A DNA stretch of 64,000 bases from Catenovulum agarivorans YM01 (lineage in GTDB: Bacteria > Pseudomonadota > Gammaproteobacteria > Enterobacterales > Alteromonadaceae). Position 1 is the first letter of the stretch. The number at the start of each line of letters is the position of its first letter. Position numbers and translations under genes: made by a program. Shown here piece after piece: positions 9,216 to 17,874 of this stretch. The notes below the pieces were generated by a model, which ran no database searches, had not been told where the DNA came from, and saw only the letters and a program-made list of their open reading frames with translations. Where the stretch lies: positions 147,552 to 211,551 of the forward strand of contig NZ_JH767527.1 of NCBI RefSeq assembly GCF_000281085.1, given 5' to 3'.

Positions 9216-10679
9216 TTAAAGCCTTTTGATACTCTCTTGTTCTTCACGCAATTGTTTAATTCTGGCAGAAATTCGTCTTTTTTCAGTTTCAGACTGCCGT
9301 TCGATATAGTTAAACGCTGTGTGCAATTCGTCTATCGCCTTAGGATAAGCTAAGACCAGAGCATATAATTCTGCTTGCGCTTGATGATACATCGAACGAT
9401 TTTCAAGCTGTTTATATGCTTGCGCCATCAGTTGCCACGCCAGATAGTGCTCGGGGTGCAGAATAATAAAATCTTTTAAGATTTCAACTGCTTTCTGAGC
9501 CTGATTTGCCGTTAACAGTGCGTTTGCGTAATTAAGCAGCAAAACTTGGTTTTTTGGCATCAATTCAAGTTTGCCGCTCAACAATTCAAGTATAGACGCA
9601 TATTGTTTTAAGCCTAATGCAATGTCGGTTTTTAAATCTAAATAAAATAAATTGTTGGCATCTAATTCGAGTAGTTGATTAATCAAGGGTTCTGCTTCGC
9701 TGAATCTTTCCTCTTTCATTAGTGCAAGAGCAAGGCCGTATTTTAATAACGGATTATTTGCTTGCATCATGCCGTTGAGTTGAGTTTGGTAATATTCAAC
9801 GTGATAACTGGGTACTTGAGTATAAAAAACTGCGGTGCGTATTTGCGCTAAATTAAAATAGATACTTTCTTTGGCATAAACTGGTGGTAAACCGTCAATG
9901 CGGGCGCGAATATCACTGACTCGGCTGTCTGGCAAAGGATGCGAGTACAACATAGCCGGTAGTTTACTTGAGTAACGGCTTTGCTCGGCAAGCCTTACAA
10001 AAAAGTCACGTGCACCTTTAGGGTCAAAACCCGCATCCATTAAAATACGTAAACCTATACGATCAGCTTCTTTTTCATTTTGTCTATTATAATTTAACGC
10101 CATTTGCTGGCTACCCGCTTGTGCTGTGGTAATGGCAGCTGCGCCTGCGCTCGGGTCGGCCATGGCAATTAATATAGCACCCAACAATGAAGCTATAGTT
10201 AAAGGTGCATTTCGTTCGTTCTCTTCAATGGTTCTGGCGATGTGCCTTTGGGTAACGTGGGCTATTTCATGGCCGATAACCGAGGCGAGTTCACTTTCAG
10301 TTTTTGACTCCAGTAAAGTGCGGGTATGAATTGCAACAACACCACCAAAGGTAGCAAACGCATTAATCTGTGGATTTTTAATTAGGTAAAAGTCAAACGG
10401 GTAGCGTACATCCGCAGCTTTTGACACTAGCCTGTTGCCCAAGTCATTTAAATATTGGTCTAACAATGGATCAGAAATAACCGGCGAGGTCGCTCTTAAT
10501 TGCCTACGAATAACTTTGCCGAGCACTTTTTCTTTTTCTATGGTTAAACTGCCTGCCGCCACTGTTCCTAGGTTTGGCAATTTATGGTTATTCGAAATAG
10601 ACGCATAACCTATTGAAGACTGTATAGTGCTTAAGCTAACAGCAGCTGCGAGCGCAAAACATTTAAGTTTATTGAACAA
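9216..10679 (-). CDS. bepA: BepA-type M48 periplasmic metalloprotease with TPR repeats
   Basis: 487 aa with an N-terminal signal peptide (cleavage near IGYAS). The zinc motif HEIAH spans residues 137-141, and the downstream NEKEADRIG supplies the third ligand. The C-terminal third is made of TPR-like helical repeats, as in E. coli BepA (YfgC), which assists or degrades the LptD/BAM outer-membrane assembly intermediates. The length matches BepA. It is followed 2 nt later by the yfgD/arsC homologue, the classic pairing. It lies 30 nt downstream of an unknown 220-aa gene. Confidence 0.9.
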   Translation of the reverse strand: MFNKLKCFALAAAVSLSTIQSSIGYASISNNHKLPNLGTVAAGSLTIEKEKVLGKVIRRQLRATSPVISDPLLDQYLNDLGNRLVSKAADVRYPFDFYLIKNPQINAFATFGGVVAIHTRTLLESKTESELASVIGHEIAHVTQRHIARTIEENERNAPLTIASLLGAILIAMADPSAGAAAITTAQAGSQQMALNYNRQNEKEADRIGLRILMDAGFDPKGARDFFVRLAEQSRYSSKLPAMLYSHPLPDSRVSDIRARIDGLPPVYAKESIYFNLAQIRTAVFYTQVPSYHVEYYQTQLNGMMQANNPLLKYGLALALMKEERFSEAEPLINQLLELDANNLFYLDLKTDIALGLKQYASILELLSGKLELMPKNQVLLLNYANALLTANQAQKAVEILKDFIILHPEHYLAWQLMAQAYKQLENRSMYHQAQAELYALVLAYPKAIDELHTAFNYIERQSETEKRRISARIKQLREEQESIKRL

Positions 10680-10709
10680 ACATTTATCCTTTATAAATTT
10701 GTAATTATG

Positions 10710-11372
10710 TTACTTAGAGCCAAAATCTGACAAATCGTTTCCTTTAAGATCACCTAATAACAAATCATCATAATCATCAGACGCAATTCGTTTTTCTTGA
10801 GCTTTAAAATACTGCTCGATAGATACACCGTCGAGTTTAATAACGTCAACGTGCGATTTCATATAATTTATGAGTTTGTCTACACATTGCATTGCATAAA
10901 ATATGATGGCTCGGTCGGCAACATCACCACGTTGAAAATAATAATCAATAAATTTATGCAGTGAATTCACTCGGCATAACACTTTCATTGTGCCTGGGTC
11001 CCAAGTTATAAACTCCATGAGTTTGTGTCCGCGTACATATTGATCTATCTCTTTATTTTTAGCATACGGAAAACAGTGCAATTCAAAACCACGGTCGGTA
11101 AATAATTGGTATATTGCGATACGTGGTTTTCTTTCGACATGCACAACGTTTTGCTCGTCAAAATAACCACCGAGTAATTGCAGATTCCAATTGTTTGGTT
11201 TGCAGATTTTGTTTAGCGCGTTATCAAAGCCCATGGTTTGAATACTTTCAAGCTCGCTGACTGATGATGCAATCATATGATAAAACGGCGGTAAGTCGCC
11301 CCAATTCAGTTGGCGCTTGAATTTGTTAATATCTTTAAGAGTTGGATTTTCCGGTAAGCCAGAGCTATTCAT
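10710..11372 (-). CDS. Conserved-looking hypothetical protein, first gene of the bepA operon
   Basis: 220 aa, soluble, no signal peptide or membrane segment, no motif I recognise. Features: aromatic-rich N-terminal half (LPPFYHMIAS, WNLQLLGGYFDEQNV), a central YQLFTDRGFELHCFPY strand pattern, a helical region (DYYFQRGDVADRAIIFYAMQCVDKLINYMKSHV), and an acidic tail ending LGDLKGNDLSDFGSK. Codon use and composition match the neighbours and it is 30 nt upstream of bepA, so it is very likely a real gene. The SD is weak (TTGAGAA). Function unknown. Confidence 0.7.
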   Translation of the reverse strand: MNSSGLPENPTLKDINKFKRQLNWGDLPPFYHMIASSVSELESIQTMGFDNALNKICKPNNWNLQLLGGYFDEQNVVHVERKPRIAIYQLFTDRGFELHCFPYAKNKEIDQYVRGHKLMEFITWDPGTMKVLCRVNSLHKFIDYYFQRGDVADRAIIFYAMQCVDKLINYMKSHVDVIKLDGVSIEQYFKAQEKRIASDDYDDLLLGDLKGNDLSDFGSK

Positions 11373-11437
11373 TGTATGGTTCTCAAGTTATCCGATGTTT
11401 TGTTAAACTAACAAGCCAATAATTAGCAGATTGTATT

Positions 11438-11677
11438 ATGCCAAAGCCAATCGACTGTCGTGACATGCGTTGTCCAATGCCATTACTTACTTTAAAGCTT
11501 AGCTTAAAAAAAGCTCAGCAGGGGGGCCAAATTCAACTTTTGTTGAAAGATGCCGCATCTTTAAAAGATATCCCAGCTTGGCTTAAACTAAAAGCTTATC
11601 CCTTTAAATTATCTAAACTTTCTGATAATGATTATTTATTAAGCGTAACCAAGTGTCATGGCGACGAGATCAGCTAA
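11438..11677 (+). CDS. TusA-family sulfurtransferase
   Basis: 79 aa, the usual size. The N-terminal signature DCRDMRCPMPLL includes the catalytic Cys12 in the CPxP motif. TusA-like proteins relay persulfide sulfur, for example to tRNA thiolation or molybdenum cofactor pathways. It is divergent from the bepA operon (start-to-start gap 65 nt), a neighbourhood seen in other gammaproteobacteria. Whether this is the tRNA-thiolating TusA or the short paralogue cannot be told; the latter is favoured by the context. Confidence 0.85.
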   Translation: MPKPIDCRDMRCPMPLLTLKLSLKKAQQGGQIQLLLKDAASLKDIPAWLKLKAYPFKLSKLSDNDYLLSVTKCHGDEIS

Positions 11678-11701
11678 AATTAAATTATATCGACGAATTG
11701 C

Positions 11702-11720
11702 CGATATATAGGATATATCG
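11702..11720. promoter_or_regulatory. Small perfect palindrome upstream of a small gene
   Basis: Arms cgatatat and atatatcg are separated by three bases and lie 26 nt before the ATG of the 94-aa gene. Position between two genes on the same strand fits an operator or a weak mRNA hairpin. There is no U tract, so a terminator is unlikely. Function is speculative. Confidence 0.3.
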
Positions 11721-11745
11721 TCATCAATTTTATCGGAGGCATTAA

Positions 11746-12030
11746 ATGAACACTGATCTAATAATTCCATTTATGCCACGTATTGTACAAAACAAACTGC
11801 AACCGCCTAGGTTAAATGTCAAAGGGATCAGAGCGTCAGTTAAACAGCACGAGGATGCACCGCAAGATAGATATCTTAAAAATAGACTTGCACACCATGC
11901 TGCCGATACTCGCTATCATCAAGATGAGGATGTCGAGACAGACGAAGAAAAATCAACGGATAAAGGGCAGTCTGAATCTGGTGTATATATTGATGATAAA
12001 GGCCAAAAACATGTAGATATAGAGGTATGA
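11746..12030 (+). CDS. Small hypothetical protein (94 aa)
   Basis: 94 aa, preceded by a strong SD (CGGAGG, 6 nt before the ATG), so probably translated. The protein is hydrophilic: an N-terminal PFMPRIVQNKLQPPRLNVKG segment, then a low-complexity acidic region (DEDVETDEEKSTDKG) and a short C-terminal GVYIDDKGQKHVDIEV strand-like tail. No known domain, signal peptide or membrane segment. It lies 68 nt after the TusA-like gene and converges on the next gene. An alternative reading frame over the same DNA lacks an SD and is rejected. Confidence 0.6.
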   Translation: MNTDLIIPFMPRIVQNKLQPPRLNVKGIRASVKQHEDAPQDRYLKNRLAHHAADTRYHQDEDVETDEEKSTDKGQSESGVYIDDKGQKHVDIEV

Positions 12031-12062
12031 TTCACAGAATTACAGCCAAACAGTCAAGCCGA

Positions 12063-12851
12063 TTAATCGGCACTTAACGTGAGGTACTCATGTAAGTAGT
12101 TTTCATAGCTTTTGTGTTTTTTTAACTGTTGGAGCGCTGAATTATATTTAGACAGAAATTTGTTAGCACTGCTTTTGGAAAATGCGGTATAAAGTTGTTT
12201 TGGGGGATCTGGAATTAATATCACTTTTATTTGTTGATTAAACTCAGCTTGAGCCTGCATGTATTCTAGAGATAATTTATCTGGACTATAAAAACCATCA
12301 CTACGCTTAGCCAACAACCGCTTAAAACCTCTTTCTATCACATTCGTTCCTGATAGTTTGGTAATCGCAACCCCTGCATCTACCAATTCTTGAGGATAAA
12401 TGGCCCCTTTCCAGATGTCAATTCTGAGATCGGCTAATGCCCTGTATGAGGTAAAAGTATCTAGTGGGGTTGTATTGCCAAGCGCAAGCGCTGACTGAAT
12501 GGTTAAAATTGGTATCGTAGAATAGACAAACTTTTTTTCACGCTCAGGGGTTTTTAGCATGATTAAAATCATATCGATACGTCCTTGCTCAAGCATATAA
12601 AACAAGCGACTCAGAGGGTATTTTTTAAACGTGACTTGCACATTCATTTGGTCGGTGATTAGTTTGCTATACGAGAGTAAAGCGCTTTTGGGGCCTAGTT
12701 TATCTTTGTATACAGTGTGCACTGGTACGTCAAAATAGCCGATAGTCAAATATTCTCCCGCACAGCTTTTATCTATTGTAAACACGATAAAGATCAAGCT
12801 TAAAGCCAACTTTTTACATACTAAAGACAAATTTAACTTCCAATAATACAT
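12063..12851 (-). CDS. Periplasmic solute-binding-protein-like (SBP family 3)
   Basis: About 262 aa from the ATG at 12851, which has AAGGG 7 nt upstream and is followed directly by a Sec signal (LALSLIFIVFTIDKSCAG). A GTG at 12887 would add 12 residues but has an SD only 3 nt away. The mature part resembles the amino-acid-binding-type SBP_bac_3 fold (EYLTIGYFDVP at the start, FKKYPLSRLFYMLEQGRIDMIL, KTPEREKKFVYSTIPI). No ABC permease or ATPase gene is adjacent, so it is an orphan. Such stand-alone SBP_3 proteins are common in Alteromonadales and Vibrio, with ligands unknown. Confidence 0.75.
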   Translation of the reverse strand: MYYWKLNLSLVCKKLALSLIFIVFTIDKSCAGEYLTIGYFDVPVHTVYKDKLGPKSALLSYSKLITDQMNVQVTFKKYPLSRLFYMLEQGRIDMILIMLKTPEREKKFVYSTIPILTIQSALALGNTTPLDTFTSYRALADLRIDIWKGAIYPQELVDAGVAITKLSGTNVIERGFKRLLAKRSDGFYSPDKLSLEYMQAQAEFNQQIKVILIPDPPKQLYTAFSKSSANKFLSKYNSALQQLKKHKSYENYLHEYLTLSAD

Positions 12852-12997
12852 GCAATTACCCTTAGGACAGCGTAAATAGTTAACCACATTCTCCTAATAA
12901 AATGTAGTACAAAGCGCAACACACGCTAGTCATCCTAGGTAAAAACACGCATAATCCCACATCAATTTATTTCTAGATAATTTATCCGAGTTAAGTT

Positions 12998-14908
12998 TTG
13001 AGTCAGGTTGAGAAAGTTTTTTCAAAAGAAGGGGCATTGGCAAAAGCGATTGATGGATTTCAGCCGCGTGTGCCGCAAGTTAAACTCGCACTCGCTTTTG
13101 AAAAATCTATTCAAGAAAAAGCTTTATTAATCGCAGAGGCCGGCACGGGCACGGGTAAAACCTTTGCTTATTTAATTCCCGCTTTGTTAAGTGACAAAAA
13201 AGTAATTATTTCAACCGGTACTAAAAATTTACAAGAGCAGTTATTTCACCGCGATTTACCTTTGGTTAAAAAAGCACTGAAAAGCCGCAGCAAAACGGCT
13301 TTGTTAAAAGGGCGTGCTAACTACTTGTGTTTACACAGGCACAAACAACACAAAGCGCATCCAATGCTTGAAGATAAAAAGCTGCTAAAAGACTTAAAAA
13401 ACATTGATAAATGGCTTATTTCAACTGAATCAGGTGATATAGGTGAAGTCACTACTATTACTGAAGACTCTAAAGCCATTCCACTGGTTACTAGTACAAT
13501 TGACAATTGTTTAGGCAAAGAATGCCCTGATTACAATGATTGTTATCTAGTTAAAGCACGTAAAAAAGCAGCTGATGCTGATTTAGTTGTGATAAATCAT
13601 CATTTATATTTTGCTGATATGGCGGTTAAAGATACGGGTTTTGGTGAAATAGTGCCAGACTCGCAAGTTGTGGTGTTTGACGAAGCACATCAGATCCCTG
13701 ATATTGCGTGCGAATATTTTGGCGACCGTATTTCAACTCGCATATTAGTCGAATTAGGTAAAGATATGGAGCTTGCCTATCGCACTGATTTAAAAGATGC
13801 ACAGCAACTCGGCAAAGCTGCAAATAAGCTTATAACTAACGCAAGACAATTCCGCTTAACTTTCCCTGAGTTACCAGAAAAAGGCAACTGGCGTGAAAAA
13901 GGTCAAACCGAACAGTGTCAGCGTGAGTTAGATGCGTTAGTTAAATCGATTGATTTTGCTTATGAGGTGTTAAAAGAACAGGTTGGCCGCTCAAAGTCAG
14001 CGGATAATTGTTTTGAGCGTATCTTTGAAGCCAAACAAAAAATTGCCAAATTAACTACGTGGCAACAAGCTGATGTTAGTTTGTGGTACGAAACCACCCC
14101 AAGGCACGCAAGTTTAAACTTAACACCACTTTCTATCGCCGATAAATTTTCCAATTTACGCCAAGAGAAAAAACAAGCTTGGTTAATGACTTCGGCAACT
14201 TTGTCTGTTGATGGTGGTTTTAATCATTTCACTGATTTATTGGGCTTGGAGGATTTTAATTCTATTCAGCTTGATAGTCCGTTTGATTATAAAAAGCAGT
14301 CTTTATTGTGTATTCCGCGCTATTTCCCTGAGCCAAACGACAGAGCTGTGCTTAATGCGTTAGTGGATTTGTCGCTTAAAATTGTCGATGCGGCACAAGG
14401 CAGCTGTTTTTTATTGTTTACCAGTTATCGCATGATGAATTTGGTCGCTGATAGATTAAAAAATAAAATTGCCAATCCGTTATTTATTCAAGGTGAAGTA
14501 CCTAAACGCGAATTGCTAAAACAATACCTAGCTGCTGACAAACCTGTATTGTTAGCCACAGGTGCGTTTTGGGAAGGGGTTGATGTGCGCGGTGATGCAC
14601 TTAAATGTGTAGTAATAGATAAACTACCTTTTGCCGCACCGGATGATCCTTTGATGCAAGCGCGCATTGAAAACTGTCGACGCAAAGGTGAAGACCCATT
14701 TAGTAAAATTCAAATTCCACAAGCTGTTATCACCCTAAAACAAGGTGCAGGGCGACTGATTAGGGATGTAACTGACCATGGCGTCTTGATTATTTGCGAC
14801 CCAAGGTTAGTATCGCGCCCATATGGTGAAACTTTTATTCAAAGTTTACCGGATATGCAGCGCAGTCGTTCACTCGACAAAGCATGTGAATTTTTAAAAC
14901 AGCGCTAG
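12998..14908 (+). CDS. yoaA: ATP-dependent DNA helicase YoaA (DinG/XPD family)
   Basis: 636 aa, the expected length. Walker A AGTGTGKT at residues 48-55, a DEAH box (VVFDEAHQ), and four cysteines in the region NYLCLH ... NCLGKECPDYNDC that match the 4Fe-4S cluster of XPD-like helicases. Helicase motifs V/VI are seen as ATGAFWEGVDVRGD and QGAGRLIRD. YoaA is a superfamily 2 5'-3' helicase linked to DNA repair. The start is a TTG (12998); a weak GAG-type SD lies about 7 nt upstream, and the protein N-terminus aligns well with the family from here. tsaB follows, the same order as yoaA-tsaB (yeaZ) in E. coli. Confidence 0.93.
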   Translation: MSQVEKVFSKEGALAKAIDGFQPRVPQVKLALAFEKSIQEKALLIAEAGTGTGKTFAYLIPALLSDKKVIISTGTKNLQEQLFHRDLPLVKKALKSRSKTALLKGRANYLCLHRHKQHKAHPMLEDKKLLKDLKNIDKWLISTESGDIGEVTTITEDSKAIPLVTSTIDNCLGKECPDYNDCYLVKARKKAADADLVVINHHLYFADMAVKDTGFGEIVPDSQVVVFDEAHQIPDIACEYFGDRISTRILVELGKDMELAYRTDLKDAQQLGKAANKLITNARQFRLTFPELPEKGNWREKGQTEQCQRELDALVKSIDFAYEVLKEQVGRSKSADNCFERIFEAKQKIAKLTTWQQADVSLWYETTPRHASLNLTPLSIADKFSNLRQEKKQAWLMTSATLSVDGGFNHFTDLLGLEDFNSIQLDSPFDYKKQSLLCIPRYFPEPNDRAVLNALVDLSLKIVDAAQGSCFLLFTSYRMMNLVADRLKNKIANPLFIQGEVPKRELLKQYLAADKPVLLATGAFWEGVDVRGDALKCVVIDKLPFAAPDDPLMQARIENCRRKGEDPFSKIQIPQAVITLKQGAGRLIRDVTDHGVLIICDPRLVSRPYGETFIQSLPDMQRSRSLDKACEFLKQR

Positions 14909-14961
14909 AGCGATACGCTCAAGTTAAGTCTGATAAGTTAAAGAATTATAGAGTTATAGAT

Positions 14962-15678
14962 ATGAAGTACATTTTAGCCCTAGACACCTCAACAGAAGCT
15001 TGTTCTGCCGCTTTATTAGTAAATGACAATGGGCAAACATCTGAATATGTTGAATTTGATGTATGTCCGCGAGAACATAACAAACGCATTTTAGCTATGA
15101 CAGAGTCAGTGTTGCAGCAAGCCAGCATTAATTTAGACGAGGTCGATTTAATCGCCTATGGCAAAGGTCCAGGTAGTTTTACTGGTGTACGCATTGCAAC
15201 CGGTATAGTGCAGGGATTAGCGCTTGGTGCCAATAAACCTGCATTGGGTGTATCTACTTTAGCGGCGATGGCGCATGGGGTTTACCGCAACCAATTTAAT
15301 TTAAGCGGGGATATTTTTGTTGTACCTGCAATAGATGCGCGCATGAACGAAATTTACATGGCCGCATATAAAGTAACAGGCAAAGGGATAGTTGAAACAT
15401 TAGTTAACGAACAAGTATGCCCACCAGAAAGCGCACTTGAACAATTAAATCAACAACAAAAATGGACGGCTATTGGCACTGGCTGGCAAACGTATCAACA
15501 AGAGCTATCGACCCAATTAGTCGCTGATATTTATAACCAACAACCATTTCCGAGCGCACTAGATATTGCATTTATTGCGGCTGAGCAAGCAAAAACTCAA
15601 ACATTAGAGAGTGCATCAGATATTTCACCTGTGTACGTTCGCGACCAGGTTACATGGCAAAAAATGCCGGGTAAATAA
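14962..15678 (+). CDS. tsaB: tRNA threonylcarbamoyladenosine biosynthesis protein TsaB
   Basis: 238 aa ASKHA-fold protein with the TsaB signatures LALDTSTEACSAAL at the N-terminus and YGKGPGSFTGVRIATGIVQGLALG. TsaB is the dimerisation partner of TsaD in the complex that makes t6A37 on ANN-decoding tRNAs; it lacks the metal-binding histidines of TsaD. It follows yoaA by 53 nt, as in E. coli. The length is usual (about 231 in E. coli). Confidence 0.95.
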   Translation: MKYILALDTSTEACSAALLVNDNGQTSEYVEFDVCPREHNKRILAMTESVLQQASINLDEVDLIAYGKGPGSFTGVRIATGIVQGLALGANKPALGVSTLAAMAHGVYRNQFNLSGDIFVVPAIDARMNEIYMAAYKVTGKGIVETLVNEQVCPPESALEQLNQQQKWTAIGTGWQTYQQELSTQLVADIYNQQPFPSALDIAFIAAEQAKTQTLESASDISPVYVRDQVTWQKMPGK

Positions 15679-15789
15679 CTATATGTTCTAAAAGTATCTG
15701 GGGTTATTAGGTTTTAGTCTTTTATTAGTCACAATCGTTAACTATGTTTAAGGGGATTAGAATTATTACCTCAGGTAAGGGAATATATT

Positions 15790-17850
15790 ATGAACTCGCG
15801 GACCAAAGTCTTATTGGTAGAAGATGACAGTGTTACTCGAGAGTTAGTTTCGCATACCCTTAAAGTAACAGGTGGTTATCAGGTTTATGCATTTTCAAAT
15901 TTTGCAGACGCTTACAAAGCAATTTTAAGTATTAGATATGACATCGCTCTGCTAGATATCGGACTGCCCGATGGCACGGGGACAGACTTACTAAAAAAAA
16001 TTAGAGAAAATGAAACGCCTATCTCGTTACCTATCGTCATGCTTAGTGGTGATCGCACGAATAAAAGAGTCATAGAGTGTTTTAAATTAGGCGCAAACGA
16101 ATACATTACCAAACCAATTGATTTAGACATACTGTTGGCTAGAGTCAGCAACCTTTTAATTATTCGCCACCTTGATGAAGATATCACCCGAGCTAACGAA
16201 CGTTTTTCACTTGCCGCCAATGGCGCAAATGATGGTTTATGGGACTGGTTTATCCATACAGGAGAGATTTATTTTTCTCAGCGCTGGAAAAAAATGCTCG
16301 GTTATGAAGAGTCGCAATTTCCAAACGAATTTAAAGCTTTTATTGAACGAATTCATCCAGATGACCTAAACGAGTTTAATCGAGCATTAAGAAGTCATTT
16401 AGAGGGCTTAGCTGGACATTTTGTCAAAGAATGTCGTGTTAAACACAAGGAAGGCAATTATCGTTGGATGATGATCCGCGGCGCCGCCATTCGTTATGAA
16501 AATGGCAAAGCATATAGAATGGCAGGCTCAATGACAGACATCAATAATAGAAAAATGATGGATCCGTTAACCGGTTTGCTAAATCGCTCCGCATTTTTAG
16601 ATCAACTTGAATTACTGATAAATAGCAAAAGAGCTAAACAGATTCACAGTTATGCAATTTTATTGATTTCAATTGACAGGTATAAATTAATTAGTGATTC
16701 GTATGGCCATCATATCGGCGACCGCATAATTCAAGAAGTGGCTAATTATCTGTCAAAAGTTACCCCATCAGCTGAATTTTTAGCTCGGGTGGAAAGTAGT
16801 AAATTCGCTATGAGTTACCAAAACCCACCCAACTTAGATCAAATACAAGAATTTGCCACTCAAGAGTTAGCCGCTCCACTTAAAATACCCCTTATTATAA
16901 ATGACAAAGAATTACATATAACCATGTCTGTCGCCATTGTGTTTGATACTGAAGGATACTTAAATTCTCAAGACATATTGCGTGATGCCGACATCGCCTT
17001 ACAAAATGTTTGGGCAATGGGTAATCAGCAGGTGGTTACTTTTCAATCTACATTACAAATATCATTAAAAGATAAAGTTGAATTAGAAGAGGATTTGCAC
17101 ACCGCGATTGATCAACGCCAATTTGAAACTTATTTGCAGCCCAAATCAGACCGTGCAGGTAAAATTATTGGTGCTGAAGCTTTGGTTCGTTGGAATCATC
17201 CTAGACGTGGATTGGTCTCTCCGATGGAGTTTATTCCTTTAGCCGAAGAAACTGGTTTAATCAATGCTATCGGTTACCAAGTTATTCAGGATGTGTGCCG
17301 ACTGTTAGGAAAATGGACGCAAGATAAAATTGTTATTCCCATAGCTGTTAACTTATCAGCGCGTCAGTTTATTAATCCAAGCCTTCCTCAAGATATTTTT
17401 GAACTACTCAATAACTATAATTTACCGACAAATTTATTTGAGCTAGAGATTACCGAATCTTTGTTGTTGGAAAATTTAGAACAAGCTTTACCTATACTTG
17501 CCGAATTTAGCCAAAAAAATATGGCTATTTCGGTTGATGATTTTGGTACAGGTTATTCGTCACTTGGTTATTTAAAAAGTTTACCTATAACCACGTTAAA
17601 GGTAGACAAGTCATTTGTCGAAAATTTGCCCGATGACAAGGACGATAAAGCTATCGTTGAAGCTATAGTGCATATTGCAAACGCGCTAAACCTGAAAATT
17701 GTGGCTGAGGGGGTTGAAAGTATTGCTCAAGTTTCGCTGCTGTCAGCTCTCGGAGTAGAAATATTCCAAGGATACTACTTTGCCAAACCAATGCCTGTTA
17801 GTGCATTTGAACAAAAGTTATTAGAACAATTCGCCAAAGATGCAGTTTAA
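15790..17850 (+). CDS. Response regulator REC-PAS-degenerate GGDEF-EAL, probable c-di-GMP phosphodiesterase
   Basis: 686 aa. A CheY-like receiver (about 5-125, phosphoacceptor D56, conserved Lys in TKPID) is followed by a PAS_3 domain (about 140-255), a GGDEF domain (about 257-425) and an EAL domain (about 430-680). The GGDEF active site reads ESSKF and the I-site is absent, so cyclase activity is not expected. The EAL domain keeps EALVRW, the ETGLI helix, NLSARQ, EITES, DDFGTGYSS, KVDKSF and EGVE motifs, so c-di-GMP hydrolysis is likely. A good SD-like AAGGGA precedes the ATG. It is the first gene of the kinase-cheR-cheB-kinase run, 24 nt before the hybrid kinase, and is a paralogue of the protein at 26354-28408. 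Confidence 0.9.
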   Translation: MNSRTKVLLVEDDSVTRELVSHTLKVTGGYQVYAFSNFADAYKAILSIRYDIALLDIGLPDGTGTDLLKKIRENETPISLPIVMLSGDRTNKRVIECFKLGANEYITKPIDLDILLARVSNLLIIRHLDEDITRANERFSLAANGANDGLWDWFIHTGEIYFSQRWKKMLGYEESQFPNEFKAFIERIHPDDLNEFNRALRSHLEGLAGHFVKECRVKHKEGNYRWMMIRGAAIRYENGKAYRMAGSMTDINNRKMMDPLTGLLNRSAFLDQLELLINSKRAKQIHSYAILLISIDRYKLISDSYGHHIGDRIIQEVANYLSKVTPSAEFLARVESSKFAMSYQNPPNLDQIQEFATQELAAPLKIPLIINDKELHITMSVAIVFDTEGYLNSQDILRDADIALQNVWAMGNQQVVTFQSTLQISLKDKVELEEDLHTAIDQRQFETYLQPKSDRAGKIIGAEALVRWNHPRRGLVSPMEFIPLAEETGLINAIGYQVIQDVCRLLGKWTQDKIVIPIAVNLSARQFINPSLPQDIFELLNNYNLPTNLFELEITESLLLENLEQALPILAEFSQKNMAISVDDFGTGYSSLGYLKSLPITTLKVDKSFVENLPDDKDDKAIVEAIVHIANALNLKIVAEGVESIAQVSLLSALGVEIFQGYYFAKPMPVSAFEQKLLEQFAKDAV

Positions 17851-17874
17851 ATTAGTGTAAACAAGGAATAGCGC

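Noticed and set aside
12058..12071. Palindrome gccgattaatcggc between convergent genes
   Set aside because: It could be a terminator stem but lacks a T tract on either side and is only 14 bp, part of it coding; not listed as a terminator.
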